DNA of 61,970 bases. Origin: DASQJL01 sp036380835. GTDB lineage: Bacteria > Eisenbacteria > RBG-16-71-46 > SZUA-252. A program made the position numbers and the translations under genes. The notes beneath the pieces are model-generated. The model did no database searches and was not told the origin of the DNA. It worked only from the letters and a program-made list of their open reading frames with translations. Shown one piece after another: positions 10,519-19,052 of this stretch. Position 1 is the stretch's first letter; every line of letters starts with the position of its first letter. The DNA is taken from assembly GCA_036380835.1 (NCBI GenBank), contig DASVDZ010000094.1, positions 1 through 61,970 of the forward strand, given 5' to 3'.

Positions 10519-12750
10519 CTAGGCGAGCCGTCGCCTGCGGTCGTTGCGCCCCGCGCGCCGGTCGGGCTTGGCCCGGCGGTCCTGGTTCTCGCGGACCGGG
10601 AGGTAGATCGTCACGATGCTGCTCCAGTCCCCCTCGCTCCGCGCCCGGATCTCGCCGCCGTGCTCGCGGACCATCTGGTACGCCACCGCGAGCCCCACGC
10701 CCGCGCCGTAGCGGCGCGACGTCGAGAACGGGACGAAGAGCCGGTCGAGCGTCTCCCCCGCGACCTTCGGTCCGTCGTGGGCGACCTCCGCCTGGACGAC
10801 CCCGGTGCCGTTTCGCGTCTCGACCCGGACGCGCCCGCCGCTCGGCACCGATTGGAGGGCGTGCTGGAGCACGTTCGACAGGACCTGGCGGATCTTGTCG
10901 GGGTCGATCAGGAGGCTCGGGAGGTCGGGCGAGAGGCGCTTCAGGAGGCGGACACGCCGCCGGACGAGCTCCTCGGATTGGAGCTCGAGCGCCTCCTGAA
11001 CGATGGCGTTCAGGCTCTGGAGCTTGAGGCGTGGGCGGGTCATCTGCGCCATCGAGATCTGCTCGGCGAGGACGCGCTCGAGGCGGTCGGCCTCGCGAAG
11101 GATGATTTCGAGGTACTCGCGGTTCTCGTTCCCGGCGGGCAGCCCCTTCAACATGCGCTTCGCGAATCCGGAGATCGCCGAGATCGGGTTCCGGATGTCC
11201 TGCGCGAGCTGGATCCCGCGCTCCCCGACGACGGCGACCTTCTCGAGGTGACGGAGCTGCGCCTCGGCGTCCCGGAGCCGCCGCTCCATCGAACCCGTCA
11301 CGTCGCGCGCGGCGTCGCGCGAGCGCGCGAGCGACGCGAGGAGGGCGATCGTGGTCCCGAGCGCGGCGTCCTCCCCGTCGTACGGGAGCGCCGCGGGCTC
11401 GGCGCCGAGCCGCGATTCCCGCACGACGAGGAACGAGCCCCAGACGCGGTCGTCCGCCACGAGGGGCACCGCGAGCGCCGTTCCCCAGGCCTCGGGGAGG
11501 CCGCCCGGGAACCGGGGGTCGTTGCCGAGATCGTGGAGGAGCATCGGGGTCGCGTCGGCCTCGAACCAATGGCGAAGCGACTCGCCCACCTCGATGAGAT
11601 CCGGCTCTCCCGCGTCGGGCCGTCCGAGGATGCAGGCGAGCGCGTGGCGGCCGTCGGGCCCCAGCGTCCACGCCGCCGCGTGGCTCGACTCCGTGGCGTC
11701 GGCGAGCGCGCGCAGCGCGGTCTCGGCCGGGGATTCGGCGGGGGCGGGCTTCACGAGCCCGGCCAGCAAGTCGTGCACGGCGCGCGCGGCCGCGCCGCGC
11801 CGCCGGGCGAAGTCGAGGAGCGCGCCTCCCTCGACGGCGAGGCCCGCCTGCGCGGCGATCGCGCTCAGGAGCTCCATCTGGTCCGAGGTCCATCCGGCGA
11901 TCTCGGGCATCGAGGAGAGGACGAGCACGTAGCGGACGCGCTCGCGGCCGAAGACCGGCAGGATCGCCGCGGGCCCGTCGGGCAGGTGCTCGACGAGGAT
12001 CGTGGGGAGGCGAAGCTCCTGGCCGGGGCGCATCACCTGCGCGGCGCGTCCGTCGAACACGGCGTCGGCGAGCAGGTCGCGATCCTCGTCGAGCGGAAGG
12101 ATCTCGTCGCGCAGGCGGTCGAAGACCTCGCCGTCGAACGCGCCGCTCTGGGCGAGCGTTTCGACGTCGAAGGCTCCCTCCGGCGGGGGCGGCCCGATGC
12201 GGGCGTCGGCCCGCCGGTAGGCGCTCGCGAGTCGGAGCCCGGCGGCGTCCGCCAGCACCTCGAAGAGGAGGATCGTGTCGGTCAGGTCGGAGAAGGCGCC
12301 CGCGATGCTCGCGAGCAGCGCGCGCTCGGTGCGGCGCGCGCCGGACGCGGCGTGGAGCGCCGGGAGGGCGCGGAGCAGGAACGTGGCGCGCGCGACACGC
12401 TCTTCCTCGTCCTCGTCGGCGGGGCGAGGCGCGCCCGCAGCCGAGCCAAGCCCTTCGGCCTCGACGAGGCGAAGGAGAAGGCCCAGCGTGGGGATCGCGC
12501 CCGCCGCGCCGGAGCCGGCGGGGGCCACGCGTTCCACCGCGCCCTGGAGGCGCGCGCAATGGACGCAGTCCTCCTTGAACCGGCTCTCGAAATCGGGCCG
12601 CGCTTCGAACGGGCAAGGACGGGGCTCGAGGTAGCAGGCGCCCTCGGCGACCGCCTCGGGAGTTCCGACCTTCCGGGCCGCGTAGCGCTTCCACCCCCCC
12701 ACGATCTGCGCGTCGGCCATGGCCGACCCCGCCGTCTTGCGCACGCCCAT
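10519..12750 (-). CDS. GAF-domain sensor protein with a degenerate histidine-kinase core (predicted pseudokinase)
   Basis: 743 residues. The N-terminus has four cysteines (39, 46, 62, 65) in a CYLEPRPC...CVHC arrangement that could bind metal. About residues 110-290 and 320-480 look like two GAF-type sensor domains. A coiled coil then leads into a HisKA-like segment (LAQDIRNPISAISGF) and an HATPase_c fold (FVPFSTSRR, GAGVGLAVA, REHGGEI). The phospho-acceptor histidine is replaced by Gln517, the N-box asparagine by His630 and the G1 aspartate by His658. Kinase activity is therefore unlikely, and a scaffold or ligand-sensing role is inferred. No response regulator is adjacent. No transmembrane segment is visible, so it is probably cytoplasmic. 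Confidence 0.8.
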   Translation of the reverse strand: MGVRKTAGSAMADAQIVGGWKRYAARKVGTPEAVAEGACYLEPRPCPFEARPDFESRFKEDCVHCARLQGAVERVAPAGSGAAGAIPTLGLLLRLVEAEGLGSAAGAPRPADEDEEERVARATFLLRALPALHAASGARRTERALLASIAGAFSDLTDTILLFEVLADAAGLRLASAYRRADARIGPPPPEGAFDVETLAQSGAFDGEVFDRLRDEILPLDEDRDLLADAVFDGRAAQVMRPGQELRLPTILVEHLPDGPAAILPVFGRERVRYVLVLSSMPEIAGWTSDQMELLSAIAAQAGLAVEGGALLDFARRRGAAARAVHDLLAGLVKPAPAESPAETALRALADATESSHAAAWTLGPDGRHALACILGRPDAGEPDLIEVGESLRHWFEADATPMLLHDLGNDPRFPGGLPEAWGTALAVPLVADDRVWGSFLVVRESRLGAEPAALPYDGEDAALGTTIALLASLARSRDAARDVTGSMERRLRDAEAQLRHLEKVAVVGERGIQLAQDIRNPISAISGFAKRMLKGLPAGNENREYLEIILREADRLERVLAEQISMAQMTRPRLKLQSLNAIVQEALELQSEELVRRRVRLLKRLSPDLPSLLIDPDKIRQVLSNVLQHALQSVPSGGRVRVETRNGTGVVQAEVAHDGPKVAGETLDRLFVPFSTSRRYGAGVGLAVAYQMVREHGGEIRARSEGDWSSIVTIYLPVRENQDRRAKPDRRAGRNDRRRRLA

Positions 12751-12808
12751 CGCGCCCTCCCGAGTGGTTGCATCACGCCACGCCGCGTCGAAGACGGCAT
12801 TCCTACGG

Positions 12809-12837
12809 TTGATTTACGGCAGGCGGAGCCCTATCTT
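12809..12837 (+). promoter_or_regulatory. Sigma-70-type promoter of the DUF3467 gene
   Basis: TTGATT (12809-12814), a 17-base spacer and TATCTT (12832-12837) lie about 45 bases before the ATG on the plus strand, in the intergenic region shared with the divergent sensor gene. Confidence 0.6.
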
Positions 12838-12883
12838 GAGGCGGGATTGCCGTCCTAAGACCCTGGAACGAGGAGGGTTACAA

Positions 12884-13195
12884 ATGGATGCAAAACGGCC
12901 GCAGGGGCCGCCCCAGACCCAGATCAACATGGAGCTGGGGGAACGCGAGGCGGAGGGGGTCTACTCGAACTTCGTCGTGATCAGCCATTCCCTGTCGGAG
13001 TTCGTGCTCGACTTCGCGCGCGTGCTCCCGGGCACCCCGAAGAGCAAGGTCTTCGCCAGGATCATCATGACCCCGCCGAACGTGCGCGCGCTCCAGGCGG
13101 CGCTCGAGGCGAACGTGAAGAAGTACGAGGATCAGTTCGGGAAGATCCGCTCGCTGAACGAGTCGGAAGCGAAGGGAATCGGATTCACGTCGTAG
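12884..13195 (+). CDS. DUF3467 family protein
   Basis: 103 residues, one of only three plus-strand genes in the window. The start is set by AGGAGG at 12871-12876, 7 bases before the ATG, and the longer open frame upstream is ignored. The sequence (INMELGEREAEGVYSNFV, SEFVLDFARVLPG, SKVFARIIMTPPNVRALQAAL) matches the small DUF3467 family, whose function is unknown. Its 3' end overlaps the convergent acyltransferase gene by 11 bases. Conserved charged and aromatic residues suggest a compact cytoplasmic protein. Confidence 0.85.
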   Translation: MDAKRPQGPPQTQINMELGEREAEGVYSNFVVISHSLSEFVLDFARVLPGTPKSKVFARIIMTPPNVRALQAALEANVKKYEDQFGKIRSLNESEAKGIGFTS

Positions 13196-14099
13196 CCGGA
13201 GGCGGCGTCTTCCACCGGCGGTGGATCCAATACCAGTGGTCGGGCCGCTCGCGGATTCCCGCCTCGATCGCCTCCGTGACGAGTCGCGTGAGCCGCCGCA
13301 CCTCGGTCTCCTCGTCCGCGCCGGGATCGGGCGTCAGCACGCACCGCATCTTCGCGTGGAACCGCCCCGGGGCGACGCGCGTCAGGAGCGCCACGCCGAT
13401 CGGGCACCGCGCGCGGATCGCGAGGCGGGCCGGGCCGGTGTGCGTGGAGGCGGGGCGCCCGAAGAACGGAACGTGGATCCCCGCGCGGCGCGCGTCCTGG
13501 TCGGGGAGCATTCCGAGGAACGATCCTTGCCGCAGCGCGCGGAGGCCGGAGCGCATGCCGTATCCGATCGTGAGCGGCTCGATGCCGAGGCGCCGCCGGA
13601 CCTCGTTCAGGTAGGCGTCGGAGCCGGCGTTCGTCTGCGCCGGCAGCAGGTACTTCACCCCTCCCGCCTCCATCCCGAAGGCCGCGCCGAAGAGCTCCCA
13701 GTTCCCGAAGTGCGCCGTGAGCATCACCGCTCCCTCGCCCGCCCGCGCCCGCGCGAAGATCGGCTCGAATCCCTCGAACGTCACGCGCGCGAGGATCGCC
13801 TCGCGGGATTGCGCCGGCAGCGAGAGGAATTCGAGGAACGACCGACCGAGCTGCTCGAACGCGCGGCGCGCGAGGGCTTCGGGCGTCTCTCCCCCCGGGC
13901 GATCGCCCAAGGAGCGCGCGATGTTCTCCTCGGCGATCCTCCGGCGTCGGGGGAGGAGTCTCGAGGCGAGCCGGCCGAGGAGGGCGCCGAGGTCGCTCGC
14001 CCGCTCGAACGGCAGCGCGCGCGCGAGGGCGCCGGCGCCGCGCAGGAAGAGGAGCTCGATCCGCTGGCGGATCGGGCGGAACGGACGCCGGCGGCCCAC
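13185..14099 (-). CDS. Lysophospholipid/lipid A acyltransferase (LpxL/HtrB family)
   Basis: 304 residues; transfers an acyl chain, in the classical family onto Kdo2-lipid IVA at the inner membrane. The HX4E catalytic motif is His130-FGNW-Glu135, preceded by GEGAVMLTA. FLGMLPDQDARRAGIHVPFFGRPAS is the conserved second block, and HWYWIHRRWK is the family C-terminal block. It starts at GTG 14097-14099, one base from the dprA stop. It indicates LPS-type lipid A, so a Gram-negative envelope. Which acyl position it modifies cannot be told. Confidence 0.88.
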   Translation of the reverse strand: MGRRRPFRPIRQRIELLFLRGAGALARALPFERASDLGALLGRLASRLLPRRRRIAEENIARSLGDRPGGETPEALARRAFEQLGRSFLEFLSLPAQSREAILARVTFEGFEPIFARARAGEGAVMLTAHFGNWELFGAAFGMEAGGVKYLLPAQTNAGSDAYLNEVRRRLGIEPLTIGYGMRSGLRALRQGSFLGMLPDQDARRAGIHVPFFGRPASTHTGPARLAIRARCPIGVALLTRVAPGRFHAKMRCVLTPDPGADEETEVRRLTRLVTEAIEAGIRERPDHWYWIHRRWKTPPPATT

Positions 14100-14100
14100 G

Positions 14101-15117
14101 TCAGGCCCCCCGGACGCGGCGATAGGCTCCGCCCGGATCGCGGCGGGCGAGGCCCTGGAGCTCGAGCGAGACGAGCGCCGCCGCCGCCGCCGCGGTCGTG
14201 AGCCCGGCGCGCTGGGCCAGGTCGTCGAGCGGCTCCGCGCGGCGGCGGAGCGCGGCCAGGACGAGCGCGGCGGGCCCGGGCTCCGGGGGCGGGGGCGGCG
14301 CGAACAGGGGCGCCGGCGCGGGACCCCGCCGCGGCAGCGCGAGGAGCGCCGCCTCCCTTCCGCAGAGCGCGAGCACGTCGCCGGCGTCGCGGACCAGCGT
14401 CGCGCTCCCCGCGCGGATCAACGCGTGCGGCGCCGCCGCGAGCGGATCGCGCGGGTCCCAGGGAACGGCTCCCACCGGACGCCCGAGAGACCGCGCGGCC
14501 TCGACCGTCAGGAGGGCGCCGCTCGACGCGCTCCCCTGCACGATCACGACCGCGTCGGCGAGCGCGGCGAGGAGGCGGTTCCGCGACGCGAACGTCGAAC
14601 GGCGCGGGCCGTCTCCCGGCACGACCTCGCTCATCAGGCCGAGCGATCGCGCGAGGGCCTCCTGGAGCACCTCGTGGCCGCGCGGATAGCAGCGCTCGAC
14701 GCCCGTGCCGAGCACGGCGCCGCTGAGGCCCCCCCGCGCCATCGCCCCCTCGTGCGCGGCCGCGTCGATCCCCCGCGCGAGCCCGCTCACGACGGCGGCG
14801 CCGGCCCGGGCGAGGTCCCCGGCGAGGGAGCGGGCGAGGTCGCGGCCGTCCTCGGTCGCCTCCCGCGCGCCGACCATCGCGATGACCGGACCGGCGGCGT
14901 CCCACGATCCGGACAGGAAGACGACGTCGGGAGGATGGGCGAGCGAGCGGAGCCGCGGCGGGTAGTCGGGGTCGTCGAGCGAGACGGCGCGGCCGCCCGC
15001 GCGCTCGAGGAGCCGCTCGACCGAACGCGCGGCCCGGTCGAGACGCTCCTCGCCGTCGTCGGGCGCGCGCGCCCGGAGCACGCGCCGGATCGCGTCCCGC
15101 GTCCGTTCCTCCACCAC
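14101..15117 (-). CDS. dprA: DNA-processing protein DprA
   Basis: Loads RecA on incoming single-stranded DNA during natural transformation. 338 residues from GTG 15115-15117, which has GGAGGAG 5 bases upstream. The frame is open further upstream but would run through the HEAT gene. The Rossmann-like DNA-binding core reads AMVGAREATEDG, VSGLARGIDAAAHEGAM, GTGVERCYPRGH, FASRNRLLAALADAVVIVQG and SGALLTVEAA. A Pro-rich linker (about 265-280) leads to a C-terminal winged-helix domain. With the ComEA-like protein and the pilus in this window it suggests competence. Confidence 0.92.
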   Translation of the reverse strand: MVEERTRDAIRRVLRARAPDDGEERLDRAARSVERLLERAGGRAVSLDDPDYPPRLRSLAHPPDVVFLSGSWDAAGPVIAMVGAREATEDGRDLARSLAGDLARAGAAVVSGLARGIDAAAHEGAMARGGLSGAVLGTGVERCYPRGHEVLQEALARSLGLMSEVVPGDGPRRSTFASRNRLLAALADAVVIVQGSASSGALLTVEAARSLGRPVGAVPWDPRDPLAAAPHALIRAGSATLVRDAGDVLALCGREAALLALPRRGPAPAPLFAPPPPPEPGPAALVLAALRRRAEPLDDLAQRAGLTTAAAAAALVSLELQGLARRDPGGAYRRVRGA

Positions 15118-15149
15118 CGCCCCTCCTCCCGCCGGGTCGCCCCGAAGCG

Positions 15150-15773
15150 TCAGCGTCCCTCGCCCGCTTCCGGGAGCCGCCCCACGACGTCGTCCCACGA
15201 GAGGCCGTCGTCGTCCCCCGAAACCCGCGCCAGCGTCGTTCGCTCGCGTGCCGCGCGAAGCCCGGGGTCGAGAACCATCGCCGCGATCCGGTCGGCCATC
15301 GCGCCGTCGCGCGCGGCGAGCCCGTCGAGGGCGAACCGCTGCGCGCGAAGCGGGAGCGACGCGAAGGCGTCGGCGACCGCGTGCGCCGCGAAGTCGTTCC
15401 GGGCCAGGACCGCGAGCGCGTCCCACGCGGCGTCTCGCACCGTCCGGTTGGGATCGCGCAGGAGGTCGGTGAGCGGCTCCGCCGCCATCGGGAGGCCGAT
15501 CCGCCCCAGCGTCGTCGCGGCAACGGCCCGCGTGTACCAGAGGCCCGACCCGAGGTATTCGATCAGCGGCTCGACGACCATCTCGCCCATCGTGGCGAGC
15601 GCCCGGCCGGCCTGATCGCGCAGGAACCAGCTCTCCTGCTCCAACACGTCGAGAAGCATCTCCACCGACTCCGGGGTCGGGTCCTTCGCCACCTGCCGGA
15701 TCCAGTCGAGCTTCTCCTCGGGATCCCGATGGCGGAGCTCTTCCCAGAGCCGCGTCACGTCCTTGGGAACCAT
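15150..15773 (-). CDS. HEAT-repeat protein
   Basis: 207 residues from ATG 15771-15773. AAGGAG 7 bases upstream lies inside the end of obgE, so the genes are coupled. Repeated helical pairs are visible: PTPESVEMLLDVLEQESWFL, QAGRALATMGEMVVEPLIEYL, AVAATTLGRIGLPMAAEPLTDLL, AAWDALAVLARNDF. This is the HEAT/PBS-lyase-type repeat pattern, usually a protein-protein interaction scaffold. It lies between obgE and dprA. The specific role is unknown. Confidence 0.75.
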   Translation of the reverse strand: MVPKDVTRLWEELRHRDPEEKLDWIRQVAKDPTPESVEMLLDVLEQESWFLRDQAGRALATMGEMVVEPLIEYLGSGLWYTRAVAATTLGRIGLPMAAEPLTDLLRDPNRTVRDAAWDALAVLARNDFAAHAVADAFASLPLRAQRFALDGLAARDGAMADRIAAMVLDPGLRAARERTTLARVSGDDDGLSWDDVVGRLPEAGEGR

Positions 15774-15777
15774 GGCG

Positions 15778-16824
15778 TCACTCCTTGGCCTGGGCGACGT
15801 TTCCGTCGTCCCGTTCGCCCGCCGCCGGATCCCGGCGCCACTCGTCGGCGAGCATCGTCCAGATCGTTTCGAGCAGCTGTTGCGTTCCCGCTCCCGTCGC
15901 CCCCGAGATCGCGCCGCCCCACCGGGCCCCGTCGATGGGGTAAGGCGGCGACGGCCCGTCGGGCGCCCGCTCCACGAGATCGGAGCGGCTCGAGCACACG
16001 ATGGTCGGCTTCGCCGCGAGGTCCTCGTGGAACGAGGCCAGCTCATGGCGCAGCGCCGCGAAGTCGCGCGCGGGTTCCGTCGAGAGGCAGTCGATCAGGA
16101 TCACGAGGATCCTCGTCCTCCAGATGTGCTGGAGGAACTCGTGACCCAGCCCCTTGCCCTGATGCGCCCCCTCGATCAGGCCGGGCAGATCGGCCATCAC
16201 GAAGCTGCGCTCCTCACCCACGCGAACGAGCCCCAGGAGCGGCTCGAGCGTCGTGAACGGGTAGTCCGCGATCTTCGGCCTCGCGGCGCTGAGCCGCGCG
16301 AGGAGCGTCGACTTCCCGACGTTCGGGAATCCGACCAGCCCCACGTCCGCGATCAACCGGAGCTCGAGGCGGAGCCTCTTCTCCTCGGGCGCCTCTCCCG
16401 GCTCGGCCTCGCGGGGCGCCTGCCGCGTCGGCGTCGCGAAGCGCGCGTTGCCGCGGCCGCCCCTCCCGCCGCGCGCCGCGACGTACTCGGCGTCGGCCGG
16501 GACCAGATCGGCGAGCGTCTCGTTCGTCTCGTCGTCGACGACCATCGTACCCGCCGGGACCTCGACGATCAGGTCCTCGCCCGAGCGCCCCGACTTCTGG
16601 TTGCCGCTTCCGCGCGCGCCGCTCGGAGCGCGGAAGCGCGTCCGCGATTGGAAGTCGAGGAGCGTCCGAAGGTGCGGGTTCACACGCAGCACGACGCTTC
16701 CCCCCGCGCCGCCGTCGCCGCCGTCGGGCCCTCCCTTCGGCACGTACTTCTCACGGCGAAAGCTGACGCAACCGTCTCCTCCGCGTCCGCCGATCACCTC
16801 GATGCGGGCGCGATCCGCGAACAT
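15778..16824 (-). CDS. obgE: GTPase Obg/CgtA
   Basis: Ribosome-associated GTPase in 50S maturation and stress response, 348 residues. The glycine-rich Obg fold fills about residues 1-155 (GGRGGDGCVSFRREK, GGPDGGDGGAGG). The GTPase domain has GFPNVGKST (G1), DYPFTT (G2) and DLPGLIEGAHQGKGLG (G3). The usual G4 NKxD guanine-specificity motif reads SRSD at residues 279-282 and G5 reads ISG. The altered G4 is unusual and may change nucleotide affinity. There is no rplU or rpmA next door. Confidence 0.92.
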   Translation of the reverse strand: MFADRARIEVIGGRGGDGCVSFRREKYVPKGGPDGGDGGAGGSVVLRVNPHLRTLLDFQSRTRFRAPSGARGSGNQKSGRSGEDLIVEVPAGTMVVDDETNETLADLVPADAEYVAARGGRGGRGNARFATPTRQAPREAEPGEAPEEKRLRLELRLIADVGLVGFPNVGKSTLLARLSAARPKIADYPFTTLEPLLGLVRVGEERSFVMADLPGLIEGAHQGKGLGHEFLQHIWRTRILVILIDCLSTEPARDFAALRHELASFHEDLAAKPTIVCSSRSDLVERAPDGPSPPYPIDGARWGGAISGATGAGTQQLLETIWTMLADEWRRDPAAGERDDGNVAQAKE

Positions 16825-16970
16825 CAGGCGCGCTGAACGTATCGATGAAAAGACATGAACATTGCCTTGTCGAGACTTGACAGTCAGAGACTTACGAACA
16901 TCGAGACCATCGGCGTCGGGGCTTCTCTCGGAGGAAACGGCGGGTGTGGAGCGCCTCCCGCGATCGGGTC

Positions 16971-17000
16971 ACGCTACCAAAGCGGCCTCCGGCGAGTCAA
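16971..17000 (-). promoter_or_regulatory. Candidate sigma-70 promoter for obgE
   Basis: TTGACT (16995-17000), an 18-base spacer and TAGCGT (16971-16976) on the minus strand, about 145 bases upstream of the obgE ATG, in the 186-base gap after the zinc-ribbon gene. The rest of the gap shows no other feature. Confidence 0.45.
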
Positions 17001-17010
17001 AGGAATTGCT

Positions 17011-17319
17011 TTAGGCGTCGGAACTTCCGGGCTTCGTGGAGGGCTTCGACCCGCCCTTGCCGGAACGCTTGGGCTTGGCTTCATCCGGTTTCTTATGGGA
17101 ATCGCCGGACTCCTTCTTCTGCTGTTGCTTGTACGAGTCGGACCGGTAGTCGGTCGTGTAGAACCCGCTCCCCTTGAAGATCATTCCCGCGCCGGTCCCG
17201 AGGAGCCGTCTCACCTTTCCCCGGCACTTGGGGCAGCGTTTTCGGGGCGGATCGGACATCCGCTGGAAGAGCTCGAATCGATGCCCGCACTTCTCACATT
17301 CGTACTCGTACGTCGGCAT
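17011..17319 (-). CDS. FmdB-family zinc-ribbon protein
   Basis: 102 residues from ATG 17317-17319. The N-terminal MPTYEYECEKCGHRFELFQ with a second CPKC pair (two CxxC) is the FmdB/CxxC zinc-ribbon signature. LLGTGAGMIFKGSGFYTTDY is the typical following segment, and the tail is Lys/Ser/Gly-rich and probably disordered. FmdB proteins are proposed regulators, but the function is not established. The frame extends far upstream; the family start is unambiguous. Confidence 0.88.
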   Translation of the reverse strand: MPTYEYECEKCGHRFELFQRMSDPPRKRCPKCRGKVRRLLGTGAGMIFKGSGFYTTDYRSDSYKQQQKKESGDSHKKPDEAKPKRSGKGGSKPSTKPGSSDA

Positions 17320-17357
17320 GCAGGTTCCCTCGTTGGTGGGCGCGGACGATGGTCCGC

Positions 17358-18548
17358 CTACATCCGGTCGAGAGCGCGCTCGAGACGGCCGAGCCCCTCG
17401 CCGATGTCGCTCTCGGAGACCGCGTAGGAGAGGCGAACGTGCCCCTCCATTCCGAACGCCGAGCCCGGCACGCAGACGATCTTCGCCTCGTCGATCAGGA
17501 AGTCGCAGAGCGTGGCGGCGTCGGTGACTCCGTTTCGGGCCGCGCCGATCCGCTCGCTCAGATCGGGAAAGACGTAGAACGCCCCCTCGGGCGGGATGAG
17601 GCGCACGCCCGGGATCCGCGCGAGCCCTCTCAGCATCAGCTCCCTGCGAGCGGTGAAGCGCTCCCACATTTCCCGGGCGGGCGCGGGGTCGCCGGCGATC
17701 GCGCGGAGCGCCGCCTGCTGCGAGATGGACGACGCGTTCGACGTCGACTGCCCCTGGAGCCGTTCCATCGCGTCGGCGACGTCCGCGGGAGCCGCGGCGT
17801 ATCCGATCCGCCACCCCGTCATCGCCCAGGTCTTCGAGACGCCGTTGACCAGGACCGTGCGCGAGCGGATCGTCTCCCCCAGAGAGGAGATGCTCGTGTG
17901 GCGCGCGCTTCCGTAGACCAGCTGCTCGTAGATCTCGTCGGAGAGGACGAAGAGGTCGCGCCGCGCCGCCAGATCGGCGATGCCCGCGATCTCCTGGGCG
18001 GTGTAGACCGCCCCCGACGGGTTGTTGGGGCTGTTCAGGATCAGGACGCGCGAACGCGGCGTGACCGCCCGCTCCAGGTCCTCGGCCCTCACCCGGTGGC
18101 TCCCCGGCGGCGGCGCGACGAACACCGGCTCGGCGCCGAGGAGGCGCACCATCTCGGGGAACGTGACCCAGTACGGCACCGGGATCAGCACCTCGTCTCC
18201 CGGGGAGAGGAGCGTGAAGAGCGCGTTCCAGATCGCGTGCTTCGCGCCGTTGGAGACGACGATCTCCCGCGGGGTGTACGCGACCCCGTTGTCCCTGCGG
18301 AGCTTCTCGGCGATCGCCTCGCGGAGCGGCGCCACGCCCGCCACCTCCGTGTAGCGGTGATGGCCGCTCCGGATCGCGGCGATCGCCGCCTCCTGGATCG
18401 GGACGGGCGTGTCGAAGTCGGGCTCGCCGGCGGCGAAGCTGACGACCTTCTCGCCGCGCGCGCGCAGCTCGCGCGCCCGCGCCGAGAGCGCGAGCGTCTC
18501 GGAAGGCTTGAGCGCGGCGACGCGCGCGCTCACGCGCGTCCGACTCAC
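17358..18548 (-). CDS. Pyridoxal-phosphate aminotransferase class I (aspartate aminotransferase-like)
   Basis: 396 residues starting at GTG 18546-18548, which overlaps the coaD stop as GTGA. Fold-type I motifs are AAGEPDFDTP, SPNNPSGAVY, LSDEIYEQLVY and the PLP-binding lysine in NGVSKTWAMTGWRIGY. ALSYAVSESDIGEGL-type C-terminal sequence and GHVRLSY are also typical. It matches the AspB/subgroup Ib aspartate aminotransferases. Aromatic or prephenate aminotransferase activity is possible, and the exact substrate cannot be read from the sequence. Confidence 0.88.
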   Translation of the reverse strand: MSRTRVSARVAALKPSETLALSARARELRARGEKVVSFAAGEPDFDTPVPIQEAAIAAIRSGHHRYTEVAGVAPLREAIAEKLRRDNGVAYTPREIVVSNGAKHAIWNALFTLLSPGDEVLIPVPYWVTFPEMVRLLGAEPVFVAPPPGSHRVRAEDLERAVTPRSRVLILNSPNNPSGAVYTAQEIAGIADLAARRDLFVLSDEIYEQLVYGSARHTSISSLGETIRSRTVLVNGVSKTWAMTGWRIGYAAAPADVADAMERLQGQSTSNASSISQQAALRAIAGDPAPAREMWERFTARRELMLRGLARIPGVRLIPPEGAFYVFPDLSERIGAARNGVTDAATLCDFLIDEAKIVCVPGSAFGMEGHVRLSYAVSESDIGEGLGRLERALDRM

Positions 18549-19030
18549 GCGCCGCCGCGGAGCGCCGTCTTGAGGCGCGCCGCGACCCCTTCGGGCACGA
18601 ACGGTGAGACGTCGCCCCCGTGGCGCGCGATCTCCTTCACGAGACTCGAGTTCACGAACGTGTAGGTCTCGCTCGGCATCAGGAAGAGGGTCTCGATCTC
18701 CCGGTCGAGGCGCCGGTTCATCAGGGCCATCTGGAACTCGTACTCGAAATCCGACACGAAGCGAAGGCCGCGGATGATCGTCCCGATCCCCCGCTTCCGC
18801 GCGAATTCGACCAGGAGGCCCGTGAAGGGCTCCACCGAGAGGTTCGGCTCGCCGGGGACCGCTTCGCGGATCAGCGCGACGCGCTCCTCCTGGCTGAAGA
18901 GCACCCGCTTCTCCGGCCGCGCCGCGACCGCGACCGTGAGCCGGTCGACGAGTCGGAGCGCGCGGCGGATCAGGTCGACGTGTCCGTTCGTGACCGGATC
19001 GAACGTCCCGGCAAAGACCGCGTTCTTCAT
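18545..19030 (-). CDS. coaD: Phosphopantetheine adenylyltransferase
   Basis: Penultimate step of coenzyme A synthesis: 4'-phosphopantetheine plus ATP gives dephospho-CoA. 161 residues, the standard length. The nucleotidyltransferase motif GTFDPVTNGHVD is at residues 8-19. IIRGLRFVSDFEYEFQMALMN and the C-terminal FVNSSLVKEIARHGGDVS are diagnostic. The pair rsmD-coaD is conserved in many bacteria. Confidence 0.96.
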   Translation of the reverse strand: MKNAVFAGTFDPVTNGHVDLIRRALRLVDRLTVAVAARPEKRVLFSQEERVALIREAVPGEPNLSVEPFTGLLVEFARKRGIGTIIRGLRFVSDFEYEFQMALMNRRLDREIETLFLMPSETYTFVNSSLVKEIARHGGDVSPFVPEGVAARLKTALRGGA

Positions 19031-19052
19031 ACGCCTCCCTCGGCGCCGCGTC

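Noticed and set aside
16872..16900. Plus-strand TTGACA near 16873
   Set aside because: No -10 at the right distance and no plus-strand gene follows.
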